From Deltaproteobacteria bacterium (GTDB lineage Bacteria; Bdellovibrionota; FAC87; UBA2466), in contig JACPWY010000064.1 of assembly GCA_016196825.1 (NCBI GenBank), positions 1 through 51,244 on the forward strand: DNA of 51,244 nucleotides, given 5' to 3'. Position 1 is the first letter of the stretch. Every line of letters starts with the position of its first letter. Position numbers and translations under genes: made by a program. Below, piece by piece: positions 33,259 through 41,626 of the stretch. Under the pieces are notes generated by a model. That model saw nothing but the letters and a program-made list of their open reading frames with translations. It had not been told where the DNA came from and ran no database searches.

Positions 33259-33274
33259 TGGCCTATTCTTTGCT
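33259..33274 (+). promoter_or_regulatory. sigma-54 (-24/-12) promoter
   Basis: TGGCCTATTCTTTGCT has GG (33260-33261) and GC (33272-33273) 10 bp apart and a full TTTGCT -12 region. It ends 32 bp before ATG 33307. Confidence 0.78.
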
Positions 33275-33306
33275 CTATCAATTGTCATGGGGACGAGGAG
33301 GGGGAG

Positions 33307-33816
33307 ATGGAACGGGGTAGGGGACTCTTTATCTTTGCGTCATTAGTCTTTGGGATGGGAACCTCCGTGGCCGGGCCGGGCGCTTCGGTGCGCCCGACCC
33401 GGCTGAGTTATGAGATGCAGGCCCGGGCCGATGACTGTGGCGTCTATCGATCGGTGGGATCCCGAGCGCGCGCTCAAGAAAAGCGCGCGAGGGGCCTCAT
33501 CGCGACCGCAATTCAGTCGCTCGAAAACAAACGCCAGGCGCTGGATGATTGCGGAAAACGTTACTCCAATCTCGATGAGCAGGTGCTGGCGGAGGTTTGT
33601 TCGGGTCCTTATCAGGACTGGCTCGACTCAGGTGTCGAGCTGGCTCTGGTCGAGGAGCAGGCGCGCGATCTCAAGCTGCAGATGGAGCAACTCGCGGGCC
33701 TTCTCGACGAGAACTGCTCCCACCTTCCACCGGGCGTGATCCTTTCGACGTGGCGCGGACGTTGGGGACCGCCGCGTGAAGTGGAACGCGACGAAACGGC
33801 GGAACAAAGAGAATAG
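33307..33816 (+). CDS. exported coiled-coil-like protein, 169 aa
   Basis: ATG 33307, with a purine-rich GAGGAGGGGGAG site, gives the signal sequence MERGRGLFIFASLVFGMGTSVA. The mature protein is mostly helical and highly charged (ARAQEKRARGLIATAIQSLENKR..., EEQARDLKLQMEQLAGLL), probably coiled coil, with Cys at DDCGVY, DDCGKR, EVCSGP and ENCSHL. No family was recognised. It is predicted to be sigma-54-dependent. Confidence 0.78.
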   Translation: MERGRGLFIFASLVFGMGTSVAGPGASVRPTRLSYEMQARADDCGVYRSVGSRARAQEKRARGLIATAIQSLENKRQALDDCGKRYSNLDEQVLAEVCSGPYQDWLDSGVELALVEEQARDLKLQMEQLAGLLDENCSHLPPGVILSTWRGRWGPPREVERDETAEQRE

Positions 33817-33951
33817 TGCCTAAAGCAGGGGGCGCTGAGGGGACTTTGTTCGAGGCAATCGACGCTAGCAGCTGCTATACAGTTTCGCAGTAGCTCTCGT
33901 AACGTTGGGTAGTTTTATGGTAGGTTTTCTCTTAGCTATTTTGAGGGATAA

Positions 33952-34092
33952 ATGAATCCAAACTTTCCCGAAATCATGTTCTTTGTCCTTGGCGGTATCG
34001 CACTTTTCTTCTTTGCCTTCGGTCAAGCAATGCGCATCTACGACAAAAAGAAACATGAAAAAAAAGAGATCAAACTTCCCCCGATTCATTAG
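33952..34092 (+). CDS. 46-aa single-pass membrane microprotein
   Basis: ATG 33952 is preceded by GAGGG. The peptide starts MNPNFPEIMFFVLGGIALFFF, with one clear membrane helix (about residues 8-24), and continues with a strongly basic cytoplasmic tail (DKKKHEKKEIK). It ends PPIH. Its ribosome-binding site, helix and charge pattern support a real gene that is shorter than usual annotation limits. The function is unknown. Confidence 0.6.
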   Translation: MNPNFPEIMFFVLGGIALFFFAFGQAMRIYDKKKHEKKEIKLPPIH

Positions 34093-34248
34093 CCTTTGAT
34101 ACTGGGGCTACGGAGTGACTCCAAACAGGAAATAACCTGCAATACAGTCCCGAACAATTTTCCGGTTGTATTGGCCATCTCTCCTTAGCAGAACATCTCC
34201 CATAGTCGTTAGTCGCTGACCGATATTCGTAAGCTGTGATGACGAACG

Positions 34249-34602
34249 CTAAAGAGTAATCACCGGTCCCGTTCTCCTCTTCACACGCCACCGATCCTCC
34301 CAATGAAGATAGCTATGATGGTTGGAGCAAAGTGTGGTCAGATTCTCTAAAACATCCTGTCCACCGAGGTGCACCGGTATGATGTGATGGATCTGGAGGA
34401 AGCGCTGCTCTTCGCATCTTGTGCCGTCGGGGCGAATGTGTGTGCACCGGTGTCTGTCTCTGAGCGCGACTTCATAGCGCAGTGGCCAGCGGAGGGAGCA
34501 TTTGCGACCCCAAGGGTCTTCTCGTGGAGGGAGAGAATCACATAAGAAACTATCACGAAGCACCTCTATATCGTCGATAGATGTAGCAAATCGCGATCGC
34601 AT
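34249..34602 (-). CDS. HNH endonuclease domain protein, probably truncated
   Basis: A 117-aa protein containing an HNH/McrA-type zinc-binding nuclease module: CTHIRPDGTRCEEQRFLQIHHIIP, then LENLTTLCSNHHSYLH, with the paired Cys and His-His-Asn-His residues intact. In related genomes this module closes proteins of about 300-400 aa; here only about 50 residues precede it and there is no ribosome-binding site at ATG 34602. It may be a broken end of such a gene. The 430 bp upstream are non-coding by eye. Confidence 0.6.
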   Translation of the reverse strand: MRSRFATSIDDIEVLRDSFLCDSLPPREDPWGRKCSLRWPLRYEVALRDRHRCTHIRPDGTRCEEQRFLQIHHIIPVHLGGQDVLENLTTLCSNHHSYLHWEDRWRVKRRTGPVITL

Positions 34603-35035
34603 GTCAATGGTAAATGGGCCGATTTAGCGACGATAAAGAGAAAATTTACTTGGAAACATTTCCCCCTCTATTGCCCGGGCAGTAAGCTGCACGTCAGCAC
34701 GCTACCGCCCCATCACTATCTGCAAGACGGCGTGTCAGTCCCCAAACCGGACTCTAAACTTCATTCTGTAAACTCCAAACTCTCACCTGAAAGTACCCAC
34801 AGCGTTAGTTGATTGGAGGAAGCGTCATATTCGCCATAAAGAATAGAAATTTTGGAATTTTAGGGTCCTAGCTGACACATGTGGCTTCAGGAGCGTCCGC
34901 CGACCTTCGCCTTGTTCCCTTGGAGAGTGGACTGGGAAGGACATTTAGCAGGAGTTTCGGCACAATGGGATTCAGGTCCTATGGCTTGGAGAGTTTGAGG
35001 TGGTCATCGCTCCACGCCGTTGATATTTTAAAGGG
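34603..35035. other. 433-bp region without a convincing gene
   Basis: No frame has both a start context and coding character. The region is AT-richer than its surroundings and contains a few weak dyads only. With the HNH remnant it may be a decayed segment. Confidence 0.5.
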
Positions 35036-36772
35036 GTGAGCTTCACCCGGGCGCCGGTGAGGATCGTCCGATCCTTCACCATCATCGATCTTCTCCTCTT
35101 TTTTGGGATTCTCTTCTTCTTCTATTCGTTCGCCGGAGTGGCCGGCGAAATGACGGGCCCATTTCGCTCGAAAATCGAGATCGATCTCAGCCTCAGAGCA
35201 CTTCCCTTTTACGCCTTCTTTTCGCTGATGCGCGGGTTCACCGCGTACGGACTCTCCCTCATCTTCAGCCTGTTTTATGGCTATTTCGCCGCCCATTCCA
35301 AGCACGGCGAGAAGATTCTGATCGCAATTCTCGATATTCTCCAGAGCATTCCCATCATGGCGCTATTGCCTGCGCTGGTTCTCTCGCTGGTAGCGCTCTT
35401 TCCTCACAATAACGTGGGGCTGGAAGCGGCCTCCATCCTCATGATCTTCAACGGCCAGGTCTGGAACATGATCTTCAGTTTCTACTCCTCGGTAAAAACG
35501 GTGCCGCTTGAGATCAGGGAAGTGACACAGGTCTATCAGTTCAGCAAGTGGGACACGTTGAGAAAGGTCGAGATCCCCCTTTCGATGAACGGCCTTCTTT
35601 GGAATAGCATGCTCTCTATGGCGGGCGGCTGGTTTTTTCTGATGGTAGCCGAATCCTTTACGCTCGGGGACAAGGACTTTCGGCTGCCCGGGATCGGCTC
35701 TTACATCGCTGTGGCCTACGAGACCCAGAACAATCGCGCCATGGTGGCGGGGCTCATTGCCATGCTTCTCATCATCATTGTGGTGGATCGCTTTCTCTGG
35801 GCGCCGCTGGTGAATTGGTCGGAACGGTTTCGACTCGAAACGCTCGCTGAAAAGGAGCTGGGGCGCAACTGGGCCGCCTGGGCGAGAAAGAGTGTGATCC
35901 TGCGGCTCCTCGCCGAGATTTCCGACTGGGTGAAACGCCGCACGCGACCCGATACGGTAGCCGCGATTCGCGAGCGAAAAGCCCAGGGGCGCACAGTTGC
36001 GAGTGTGTCGAGCAGGTGGGGGCCAATCGCGAAATGGCTTCTGATTGCTGTTCTTGTGATCGGCATTGTCCGAGGGGCGAGCCAGCTCTTGGGCCTCCTT
36101 TGGGTGAACACCCCCTCGACCTACATGGAGCTTCTTCGCGACACGTTTCTGACTTTGCTCCGGGTGATCGTCTCGGTTGTGCTCGGCAGTCTCTGGACGA
36201 TTCCTCTCGGCGTCTGGATCGGCATCCACCCGAAATGGACTCAGCGGCTCCAGCCGATCGTGCAGGTGACGGCCTCGTTCCCCTACCCCATGGTCTACCC
36301 ATTACTCGCCACATTTCTGGTGAGCCTGGGGGTGGAAATTGATCTGGGGGCGGTGGCCCTGATGATTCTCGGATCCCAATGGTATATTCTCTTCAATGTG
36401 ATTAGTGGCGCCACGCGCATTCCCCTTGCTTTCTTTGATATCGCCCAGATATTTCGCCTTCGGGGTTGGACCTATTGGCGCTCGATCATTCTGCCGGGCA
36501 TTTTCCCAGATCTCGTGACTGGCTGGATTACAGCGGCGGGTGGTGCTTGGAACGCGTGCATCGTGACCGAGCTCGTGCAGAATGGGCCGACGCGCTTTAT
36601 GGCGTCGGGGATTGGCGCCTCGATCACGCAGGCCGCGACCCAGGCCGATTACCCGCGTTTGGCGGCGGCCGTGGTGATCATGACGGCGACAGTCGTTGGC
36701 CTTAACTTTATCTTTTGGGGGCAGCTTTACCGGTTGGCCGACACCAAATATCGCCTGGATTCGGTAACATGA
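35036..36772 (+). CDS. ABC transporter permease, two fused permease domains (NitT/TauT-type)
   Basis: A 578-aa inner-membrane protein with two copies of the binding-protein-dependent permease domain, roughly residues 60-280 and 365-570. Each contains the EAA-like coupling stretch (EIREVTQVYQFSKWDTLRKVEIPLSM and AFFDIAQIFRLRGWTYWRSIILPGIF). The domains resemble SsuC/TauC/NrtB. A charged cytoplasmic linker lies near 270-330. The start is GTG 35036 after AAAGGGG. It overlaps the ATPase gene by 4 nt (ATGA). No substrate-binding protein is encoded nearby, so the ligand cannot be guessed. Confidence 0.88.
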   Translation: MSFTRAPVRIVRSFTIIDLLLFFGILFFFYSFAGVAGEMTGPFRSKIEIDLSLRALPFYAFFSLMRGFTAYGLSLIFSLFYGYFAAHSKHGEKILIAILDILQSIPIMALLPALVLSLVALFPHNNVGLEAASILMIFNGQVWNMIFSFYSSVKTVPLEIREVTQVYQFSKWDTLRKVEIPLSMNGLLWNSMLSMAGGWFFLMVAESFTLGDKDFRLPGIGSYIAVAYETQNNRAMVAGLIAMLLIIIVVDRFLWAPLVNWSERFRLETLAEKELGRNWAAWARKSVILRLLAEISDWVKRRTRPDTVAAIRERKAQGRTVASVSSRWGPIAKWLLIAVLVIGIVRGASQLLGLLWVNTPSTYMELLRDTFLTLLRVIVSVVLGSLWTIPLGVWIGIHPKWTQRLQPIVQVTASFPYPMVYPLLATFLVSLGVEIDLGAVALMILGSQWYILFNVISGATRIPLAFFDIAQIFRLRGWTYWRSIILPGIFPDLVTGWITAAGGAWNACIVTELVQNGPTRFMASGIGASITQAATQADYPRLAAAVVIMTATVVGLNFIFWGQLYRLADTKYRLDSVT

Positions 36773-38172
36773 ACAATCAGCCTCTCATCGCGCTAGAAAA
36801 GGTCTCCCACCGGTTTCGCATCGGGCGCGGACGAGATGTGGTGGTGCTGAAGAACGTGAACATCTCGATCAATGAAGGCGAGATCGTTGCCTTCCTCGGG
36901 CCGTCAGGATGCGGAAAAACGACGACGCTCCGCCTGATGGCTGGGCTCCTTGAGCCCACACAGGGGCGAGTCTTCACACGCGGCAAGCGCTTAAGCGGCG
37001 TGAACCCTCACATGGCGATGGTTTTTCAGGTGCCGGCTCTTCTGCCGTGGTTCACCGTCGAGCAAAACATCGGCATCGGCCTTCACCCGCGCGATTTTTC
37101 ACCTCGACAGATCAAACTGCGCGTGAACGAAGCGGTGGAGCTCGTGGGCCTCGGCGGTTTTGAGGAGGCCTACCCAAGAGAATTGAGTGGCGGTATGAGA
37201 AGCCGTGTGGCTATTGCCCGAGCGCTAGCCGTGCGCCCTGAGATCTTGGCGCTGGATGAGCCCTTCAGCGCGCTCGATGTGTTGACCGCCGAAAACTTGA
37301 GAAACGAAGTCGTCGAGATCTGGCGCGAGAAATCCAAGGTGGTGAGGAGCGTGGTGCTTGTGACCCACAACATCTCCGAGGCTGTCTTTATGGCGCAGAG
37401 GATCTTCGTGCTCGGCGCCGATCCTGGGCATGTGCGCACCGTCCTCAATAACCCGGCGCCCTATCCCCGCAATCCCAAGGATGCCCAGTTCAATGACCTC
37501 GTGAACGTGATTCACTCGGTCATCACCGAGGCTCTGATCCCCGAGGAGGCGGAGAAACCGCTTGTGGTCCCGGCTGCCTGGTACCAAGGGCTCGAGAATC
37601 TGCCGCCCGTTGGTCCGAGTGAAGTGATCGGTCTTCTCGAGGTGCTCGACAACAATGGCGGCAAAATGGACATCTTCAAGCTCGCCAACGAAACGGCGAG
37701 CGAATTTGGACAGTGCCTTGCCGTTACGAAAACGGCCGAGCTTCTCGATTTCGTGGAAACGCCGAAACAGACGGTTGCCTTTACGGATTTGGGCCGTCGT
37801 TTCATCCGGGCCGACACGGCGGAAAGGAAGAACCTCTTTTCGAGCCAAGTGAAGGGGCTCCACATTTTCCAAAGCCTTCTTGCGTGGATCGAGGAAAACC
37901 CCCAGAAGGAGCTCACCCGCGAGGCCGCGATTTCCCAGCTCCAGGGGCATTTCCCCAATGAAAACCTGGAAACGCTGTTTGATACGGTCGTGGCCTTTGG
38001 CCGCTATGGTGAGCTCATCTCTTACAATGTTAAGAGCGGCATTCTCTCACTCCCCCGCAATGACGAAGAGGTCCCCCCGGAGTCGGAGGATGAAATCGCG
38101 GACGACACACCCGAGGAGAGGCCCGAAGATCCCGAAAAGCCCCCGACAGAGGGGCCAAACCAGCCGTCTTAA
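36769..38172 (+). CDS. ABC transporter ATPase with AAA-associated C-terminal domain
   Basis: A 467-aa ATP-binding subunit. Residues about 1-245 are a full NitT/TauT-type nucleotide-binding domain: Walker A GPSGCGKT (44-51), Q-loop VFQVPAL, signature LSGGMRSRVAIARAL, Walker B ILALDEPFSALD and switch H in VLVTHNISEAV. Residues about 270-420 (PPVGPSEVIGLLEVLDNNGGKMDIFKLA...) match the winged-helix-like 'AAA-associated' PF09821 domain found on a subset of these ATPases. The tail is Glu/Pro-rich. ATGA couples it to the permease. Its stop shares a base with a possible ATG (TAATG) of the kinase gene. Confidence 0.9.
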   Translation: MNNQPLIALEKVSHRFRIGRGRDVVVLKNVNISINEGEIVAFLGPSGCGKTTTLRLMAGLLEPTQGRVFTRGKRLSGVNPHMAMVFQVPALLPWFTVEQNIGIGLHPRDFSPRQIKLRVNEAVELVGLGGFEEAYPRELSGGMRSRVAIARALAVRPEILALDEPFSALDVLTAENLRNEVVEIWREKSKVVRSVVLVTHNISEAVFMAQRIFVLGADPGHVRTVLNNPAPYPRNPKDAQFNDLVNVIHSVITEALIPEEAEKPLVVPAAWYQGLENLPPVGPSEVIGLLEVLDNNGGKMDIFKLANETASEFGQCLAVTKTAELLDFVETPKQTVAFTDLGRRFIRADTAERKNLFSSQVKGLHIFQSLLAWIEENPQKELTREAAISQLQGHFPNENLETLFDTVVAFGRYGELISYNVKSGILSLPRNDEEVPPESEDEIADDTPEERPEDPEKPPTEGPNQPS

Positions 38173-38231
38173 TGCATTGCATTAGGCACAATCCTGTTTC
38201 CGAATCGGGGGCGAACACATATCCTGACGGG

Positions 38232-39809
38232 ATGCAGGAGTTTCATGATTTTGAGCTCGTGCGCGAGCTCGGCCGTGGGGGGACGGCCATCACGCAATTG
38301 GTGCGTGATCGTGCCTCGGGGGAGCTCCTGGCGCGCAAGATCTTGCAATCCACCCAGCGCGATCGCTTTGAACGCGAGATAGCGATCCTCTCCGCTTTGA
38401 GCCACCCGCAGATCGCGGGGCTTCGTTACGCCAATTTGAAATCGGTCACCGGGGAACCGCCCTCGCTCTTTATGGATTTTATCGATGGCGAGACGCTCGA
38501 TGCCCTCCATCACCGCTTGCCTTACGTGTTGCCTGAGGTGAGCGTGCTGATCATCGCCGAGCTTTTGAAAGCGCTCGAATACGCTCATGGGAAGGGAGTG
38601 GTCCATCGCGATCTGAAGCCCGCCAACATTCTCCTCGATCCCAGTGGTAAGGTGGTGCTCGTCGATTTTGGCCTCGCGGTGGCGCGCGATCTCACTCGTA
38701 TCACGCAGACTACAGGAGTGGTGGGCACCTTCGACTATCTGGCGCCGGAACAATTGTCGGGTGATCAGATCGATGTCCGCACCGACCTCTTCGCAACGGG
38801 CGTAATCCTCTACTACCTCGTGACCGGAACGCTCCCCTTCGGCCGACACTCCGTCGCAGCGACGCTCAATGCCATTCAGAATGATCCGATCGAACCCGCT
38901 TTTCGTCGCAACCCCAAGGTGAGTCGCGAGCTTTGGCTCTTGATGGAAAGGGCGCTTGCGAAACGCCCCGATGAGAGATTCCAATCGGCGCGCGAGATGA
39001 AGAAGGCCCTGGATCGGTATCTTGAAATGATCGGATTCACCTCTGGCGGTTGGACCCTGCGCAATTGGATCGAGTCGCCCTCGGCCGCGATCATGGATCG
39101 GCTTGAGATCTGCGCGGAGCACATCACGGCTTCCGCGGAAGCTCTGGCGAAGAGCGGGAAGGGGGCCGATTTTTCTTCGGCCGTGGCCCATCTTACATTG
39201 AAGGCGCCTCAAAGTCCGGCGATCGATCGCCTCATGAAAACTTATGAGCTCTGCCAACGCGGGAAGGTCGGTCGTCGTGTGGCCGGAGCAGCCGCCATTG
39301 CGATGGTATTAGTTGCGGTTGTCATCGTGACTTGGCGTTTTGGTCGACCGACCGAGCTGGCCACCCAGGCAAGTCTGGCCGTCCGGCCGGCGGTTGTGCC
39401 CGCTATCGTCGATAAGACGGTACCCGAGTTGCCGATTTTGGCGGTTGGGCAACCGGCGCAGCCGGTCGTCAGATCGGTCGCAGCTCCCGGAGCTCTCAAG
39501 ACCACCGTAAGAAAGGAGCCGCTGGCCAAGGCCTCCAAAATTTCCGCGTCTCCCAAAGGGGTGGCGCCCCAGGGCCTTGCCAATACTCCTGAGCTTCCGA
39601 AAGAAATTTTTGGCGTGGTGAAGTTCAGCGTCCCAGACGGCACGCGGGTCTTCTGGGATGGGCGCAAGGTGGATCCCAAGGCCGAGCTGAATCGCGAGCC
39701 CCTCGGGTCCCACGCGCTGCTTTTGGAAAGGGATGGATCGGATCCGATCCGGGCCGAGGTGAAGGTGGCCGGGAAGGAGCCGACGGTGATTGAGGTGGGT
39801 ACGCCATGA
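38232..39809 (+). CDS. transmembrane Ser/Thr protein kinase with periplasmic PEGA-like domain
   Basis: A 525-aa Hanks-type kinase. The Gly-rich loop is GRGGTA (14-19), with Lys36, HRDLKPAN (125-132), DFG (145-147) and APEQLS. After the kinase domain (about 1-265) comes a helical stretch, one membrane helix at about 353-373, a Pro/Ala-rich spacer, and a C-terminal beta domain (VVKFSVPDGTRVFWDGRK..., LGSHALLLERDG) that looks like PEGA. ATG 38172 would add 20 unconserved residues and share TAATG with the ABC ATPase. The stop overlaps the sigma-54 activator start (ATGA), so kinase and activator are co-translated and the activator is a plausible substrate. Confidence 0.9.
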   Translation: MQEFHDFELVRELGRGGTAITQLVRDRASGELLARKILQSTQRDRFEREIAILSALSHPQIAGLRYANLKSVTGEPPSLFMDFIDGETLDALHHRLPYVLPEVSVLIIAELLKALEYAHGKGVVHRDLKPANILLDPSGKVVLVDFGLAVARDLTRITQTTGVVGTFDYLAPEQLSGDQIDVRTDLFATGVILYYLVTGTLPFGRHSVAATLNAIQNDPIEPAFRRNPKVSRELWLLMERALAKRPDERFQSAREMKKALDRYLEMIGFTSGGWTLRNWIESPSAAIMDRLEICAEHITASAEALAKSGKGADFSSAVAHLTLKAPQSPAIDRLMKTYELCQRGKVGRRVAGAAAIAMVLVAVVIVTWRFGRPTELATQASLAVRPAVVPAIVDKTVPELPILAVGQPAQPVVRSVAAPGALKTTVRKEPLAKASKISASPKGVAPQGLANTPELPKEIFGVVKFSVPDGTRVFWDGRKVDPKAELNREPLGSHALLLERDGSDPIRAEVKVAGKEPTVIEVGTP

Positions 39810-41533
39810 AGGGGATCGTGATCGCGGGGGATCGTTTTTACAGCTTGAGCGAAGGGATTTTTTCGGTGGGATCGGGCGCCGGCGCTTTTGATGTCACCGT
39901 TGAACGAAACGCCAATGGTCCGCTCTTTTCGATTCGCACCGTGCAGGATCGCTGTCTGGTTTTTCCGATCGACGAATCCCTGACCCTCAACGGGCGTCCG
40001 ATTCGAGGCGAGGTGCTGCTCCAGGATTGCGATGTGGTTCAGTGGCCCCAGGGGCGGGCCATCTTTTTGGCCCAGCTGGATCTGGCGCGGGCGGCGCCCA
40101 ACAACATGCTCGATGGCGTGCGGCGGATTTACCGGTGCTTGGAGAGTGAATCGGAGCCGCAGGGGCCGTGGCTCAATATTTTGAGCGAACTTCTGACGAT
40201 GGCGGGGGCGGAGTTTGGCGCCATCGTCACCAATCTCAAGACGAATGCCGACTGGGAGATCGTCGCCTCATTGGGCTACGAATCCCCGGATCTTAAGAGG
40301 ATTCTCAGCAACTCAGTTGTTAATGAAACGATCAAGAGTCGAAAGCCGCTCGTGGTTGAATCGGTGGTTGGCCATCCGCTGGGCGCCCAGGATTCGGTGA
40401 TCTCGAGCAAGGTATTCTCGGTGGCCTGCATTCCTCTCCTCTTGCGGGGCGAGGTATTTGGTTGCGTGTACCTTGCGACCAAGTCGGCGGGTCGAGCGAT
40501 TCGCCTTCAGGATGAGGACATTCTTTCCTACTGTCTGAGCCCCATCGCAATTTCTCTCGTGCGCGGGGAGCGGCCGGCGCCGGAACTCATAGAGGGGCCG
40601 CGTGCGTTGCTCTATGATTCGGGAAATCCGCCATCGCCGATGGTGAGAGTGGTCGAAAGGACTCAACGGCTGGCGGGCTCTGGCCTCAATGTTTTGGTTC
40701 ACGGTGAGACGGGAACGGGGAAGGAACTTCTAGCCCATGCCCTCCATGATCTCAGTGATCGCAAGAAGGGGCCTTTTGTGGCGATCAATTGTGGCGCGAT
40801 CCCCAGTTCGCTCATCGAATCCACGCTTTTTGGCCATGTGAAAGGTTCATTCACCGGCGCTAATCGGGATGCTGTGGGCAAGATCGCCCAAGCCGACGGC
40901 GGTACACTCTTTCTCGATGAGATCGCGGAGCTGCCACTCGACCTCCAGGTGCGTCTGCTGCGCGTGCTTCAGGAAAAGATTGTGGAGCCCGTCGGCGCGA
41001 ACGAAGGGAAGGCGGTCGATTTTCGCGTCGTGAGCGCAAGCCATCAGGAGCTCGCAACGGCGGTGGAGAAGGGGACGTTCCGCAAGGATCTGTTTTACCG
41101 GATCTGCGGCGCCGAGATCGTGATTCCGCCTTTGCGGGATCGCAAGATGGACATTCCGCTTCTTTCTCGCCACTTCCTCAAGCGGCAGGGCGACGAGCTC
41201 GGTTTTTCGCCGAGGGCACTTGAGCGCTTGGTGGATTACGCCTGGCCGGGCAATGTGCGGGAGCTTGAGCAGGTTGTAGCCCGCTCGGCGGCACTCGCGA
41301 ACGGATCGACCATCGAAGAGAGCGACCTCGAGCTCACGGTGAAGAATGCGGGTATCGCCACCAACCTGGAACGGGCGGATGATGAGTTTCGGCGTAAACA
41401 CGTGGAAAACGTCCTCGCCCAGGTCGGCGGCAACCGCCGCCTGGCGGCGGAGCGCCTTGGTGTCTCGGAGAGAACGCTCTATCGGTACCTGTCTGACAGT
41501 TCTGACAGTCTCCGGCCGCATACCACTGACTGA
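39806..41533 (+). CDS. sigma-54-dependent transcription activator (FHA-like, GAF, AAA+, Fis HTH)
   Basis: A 575-aa enhancer-binding protein. Residues about 1-90 form an FHA-like beta domain (degenerate; TLNGRPIRGEVLLQDCDVVQW). Residues about 105-255 look like GAF (WEIVASLGYES..., VACIPLLLRGEVFGCVYLAT). The AAA+ core has Walker A GETGTGKE (300-307), the sigma-54-contacting GSFTGA loop (347-352), Walker B GGTLFLDE (365-372) and FRKDLFYRICG. The C-terminus (about 530-560) is a Fis-type HTH: NRRLAAERLGVSERTLYRYL. There is no receiver domain, so control is likely through phosphopeptide recognition and the adjacent kinase. A sigma-54 promoter lies 51 bp downstream. Confidence 0.93.
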   Translation: MKGIVIAGDRFYSLSEGIFSVGSGAGAFDVTVERNANGPLFSIRTVQDRCLVFPIDESLTLNGRPIRGEVLLQDCDVVQWPQGRAIFLAQLDLARAAPNNMLDGVRRIYRCLESESEPQGPWLNILSELLTMAGAEFGAIVTNLKTNADWEIVASLGYESPDLKRILSNSVVNETIKSRKPLVVESVVGHPLGAQDSVISSKVFSVACIPLLLRGEVFGCVYLATKSAGRAIRLQDEDILSYCLSPIAISLVRGERPAPELIEGPRALLYDSGNPPSPMVRVVERTQRLAGSGLNVLVHGETGTGKELLAHALHDLSDRKKGPFVAINCGAIPSSLIESTLFGHVKGSFTGANRDAVGKIAQADGGTLFLDEIAELPLDLQVRLLRVLQEKIVEPVGANEGKAVDFRVVSASHQELATAVEKGTFRKDLFYRICGAEIVIPPLRDRKMDIPLLSRHFLKRQGDELGFSPRALERLVDYAWPGNVRELEQVVARSAALANGSTIEESDLELTVKNAGIATNLERADDEFRRKHVENVLAQVGGNRRLAAERLGVSERTLYRYLSDSSDSLRPHTTD

Positions 41534-41583
41534 CATGACAGGTTGCTGCGTCTGATCGCCCCCTTTCAGGCTCTTTCCAGCGT

Positions 41584-41599
41584 TGGCCCCACCCTTGCA
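41584..41599 (+). promoter_or_regulatory. sigma-54 (-24/-12) promoter
   Basis: TGGCCCCACCCTTGCA has GG (41585-41586) and GC (41597-41598) 10 bp apart. It ends 27 bp before ATG 41627 and sits directly downstream of the sigma-54 activator gene. Confidence 0.85.
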
Positions 41600-41626
41600 T
41601 TTTCAGAAGGCGACTACGGAGGTAAC

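Noticed and set aside
34070..34303. 77-codon minus-strand frame overlapping the HNH end
   Set aside because: Out of frame with the HNH gene, no start signal, overlaps the microprotein end on the other strand.
35363..36229. 288-codon minus-strand open frame
   Set aside because: Mirror of the permease gene; no membrane segments or family.
38169..39257. 362-codon minus-strand open frame
   Set aside because: Mirror of the kinase gene; His/Arg-rich shadow composition, no domain.
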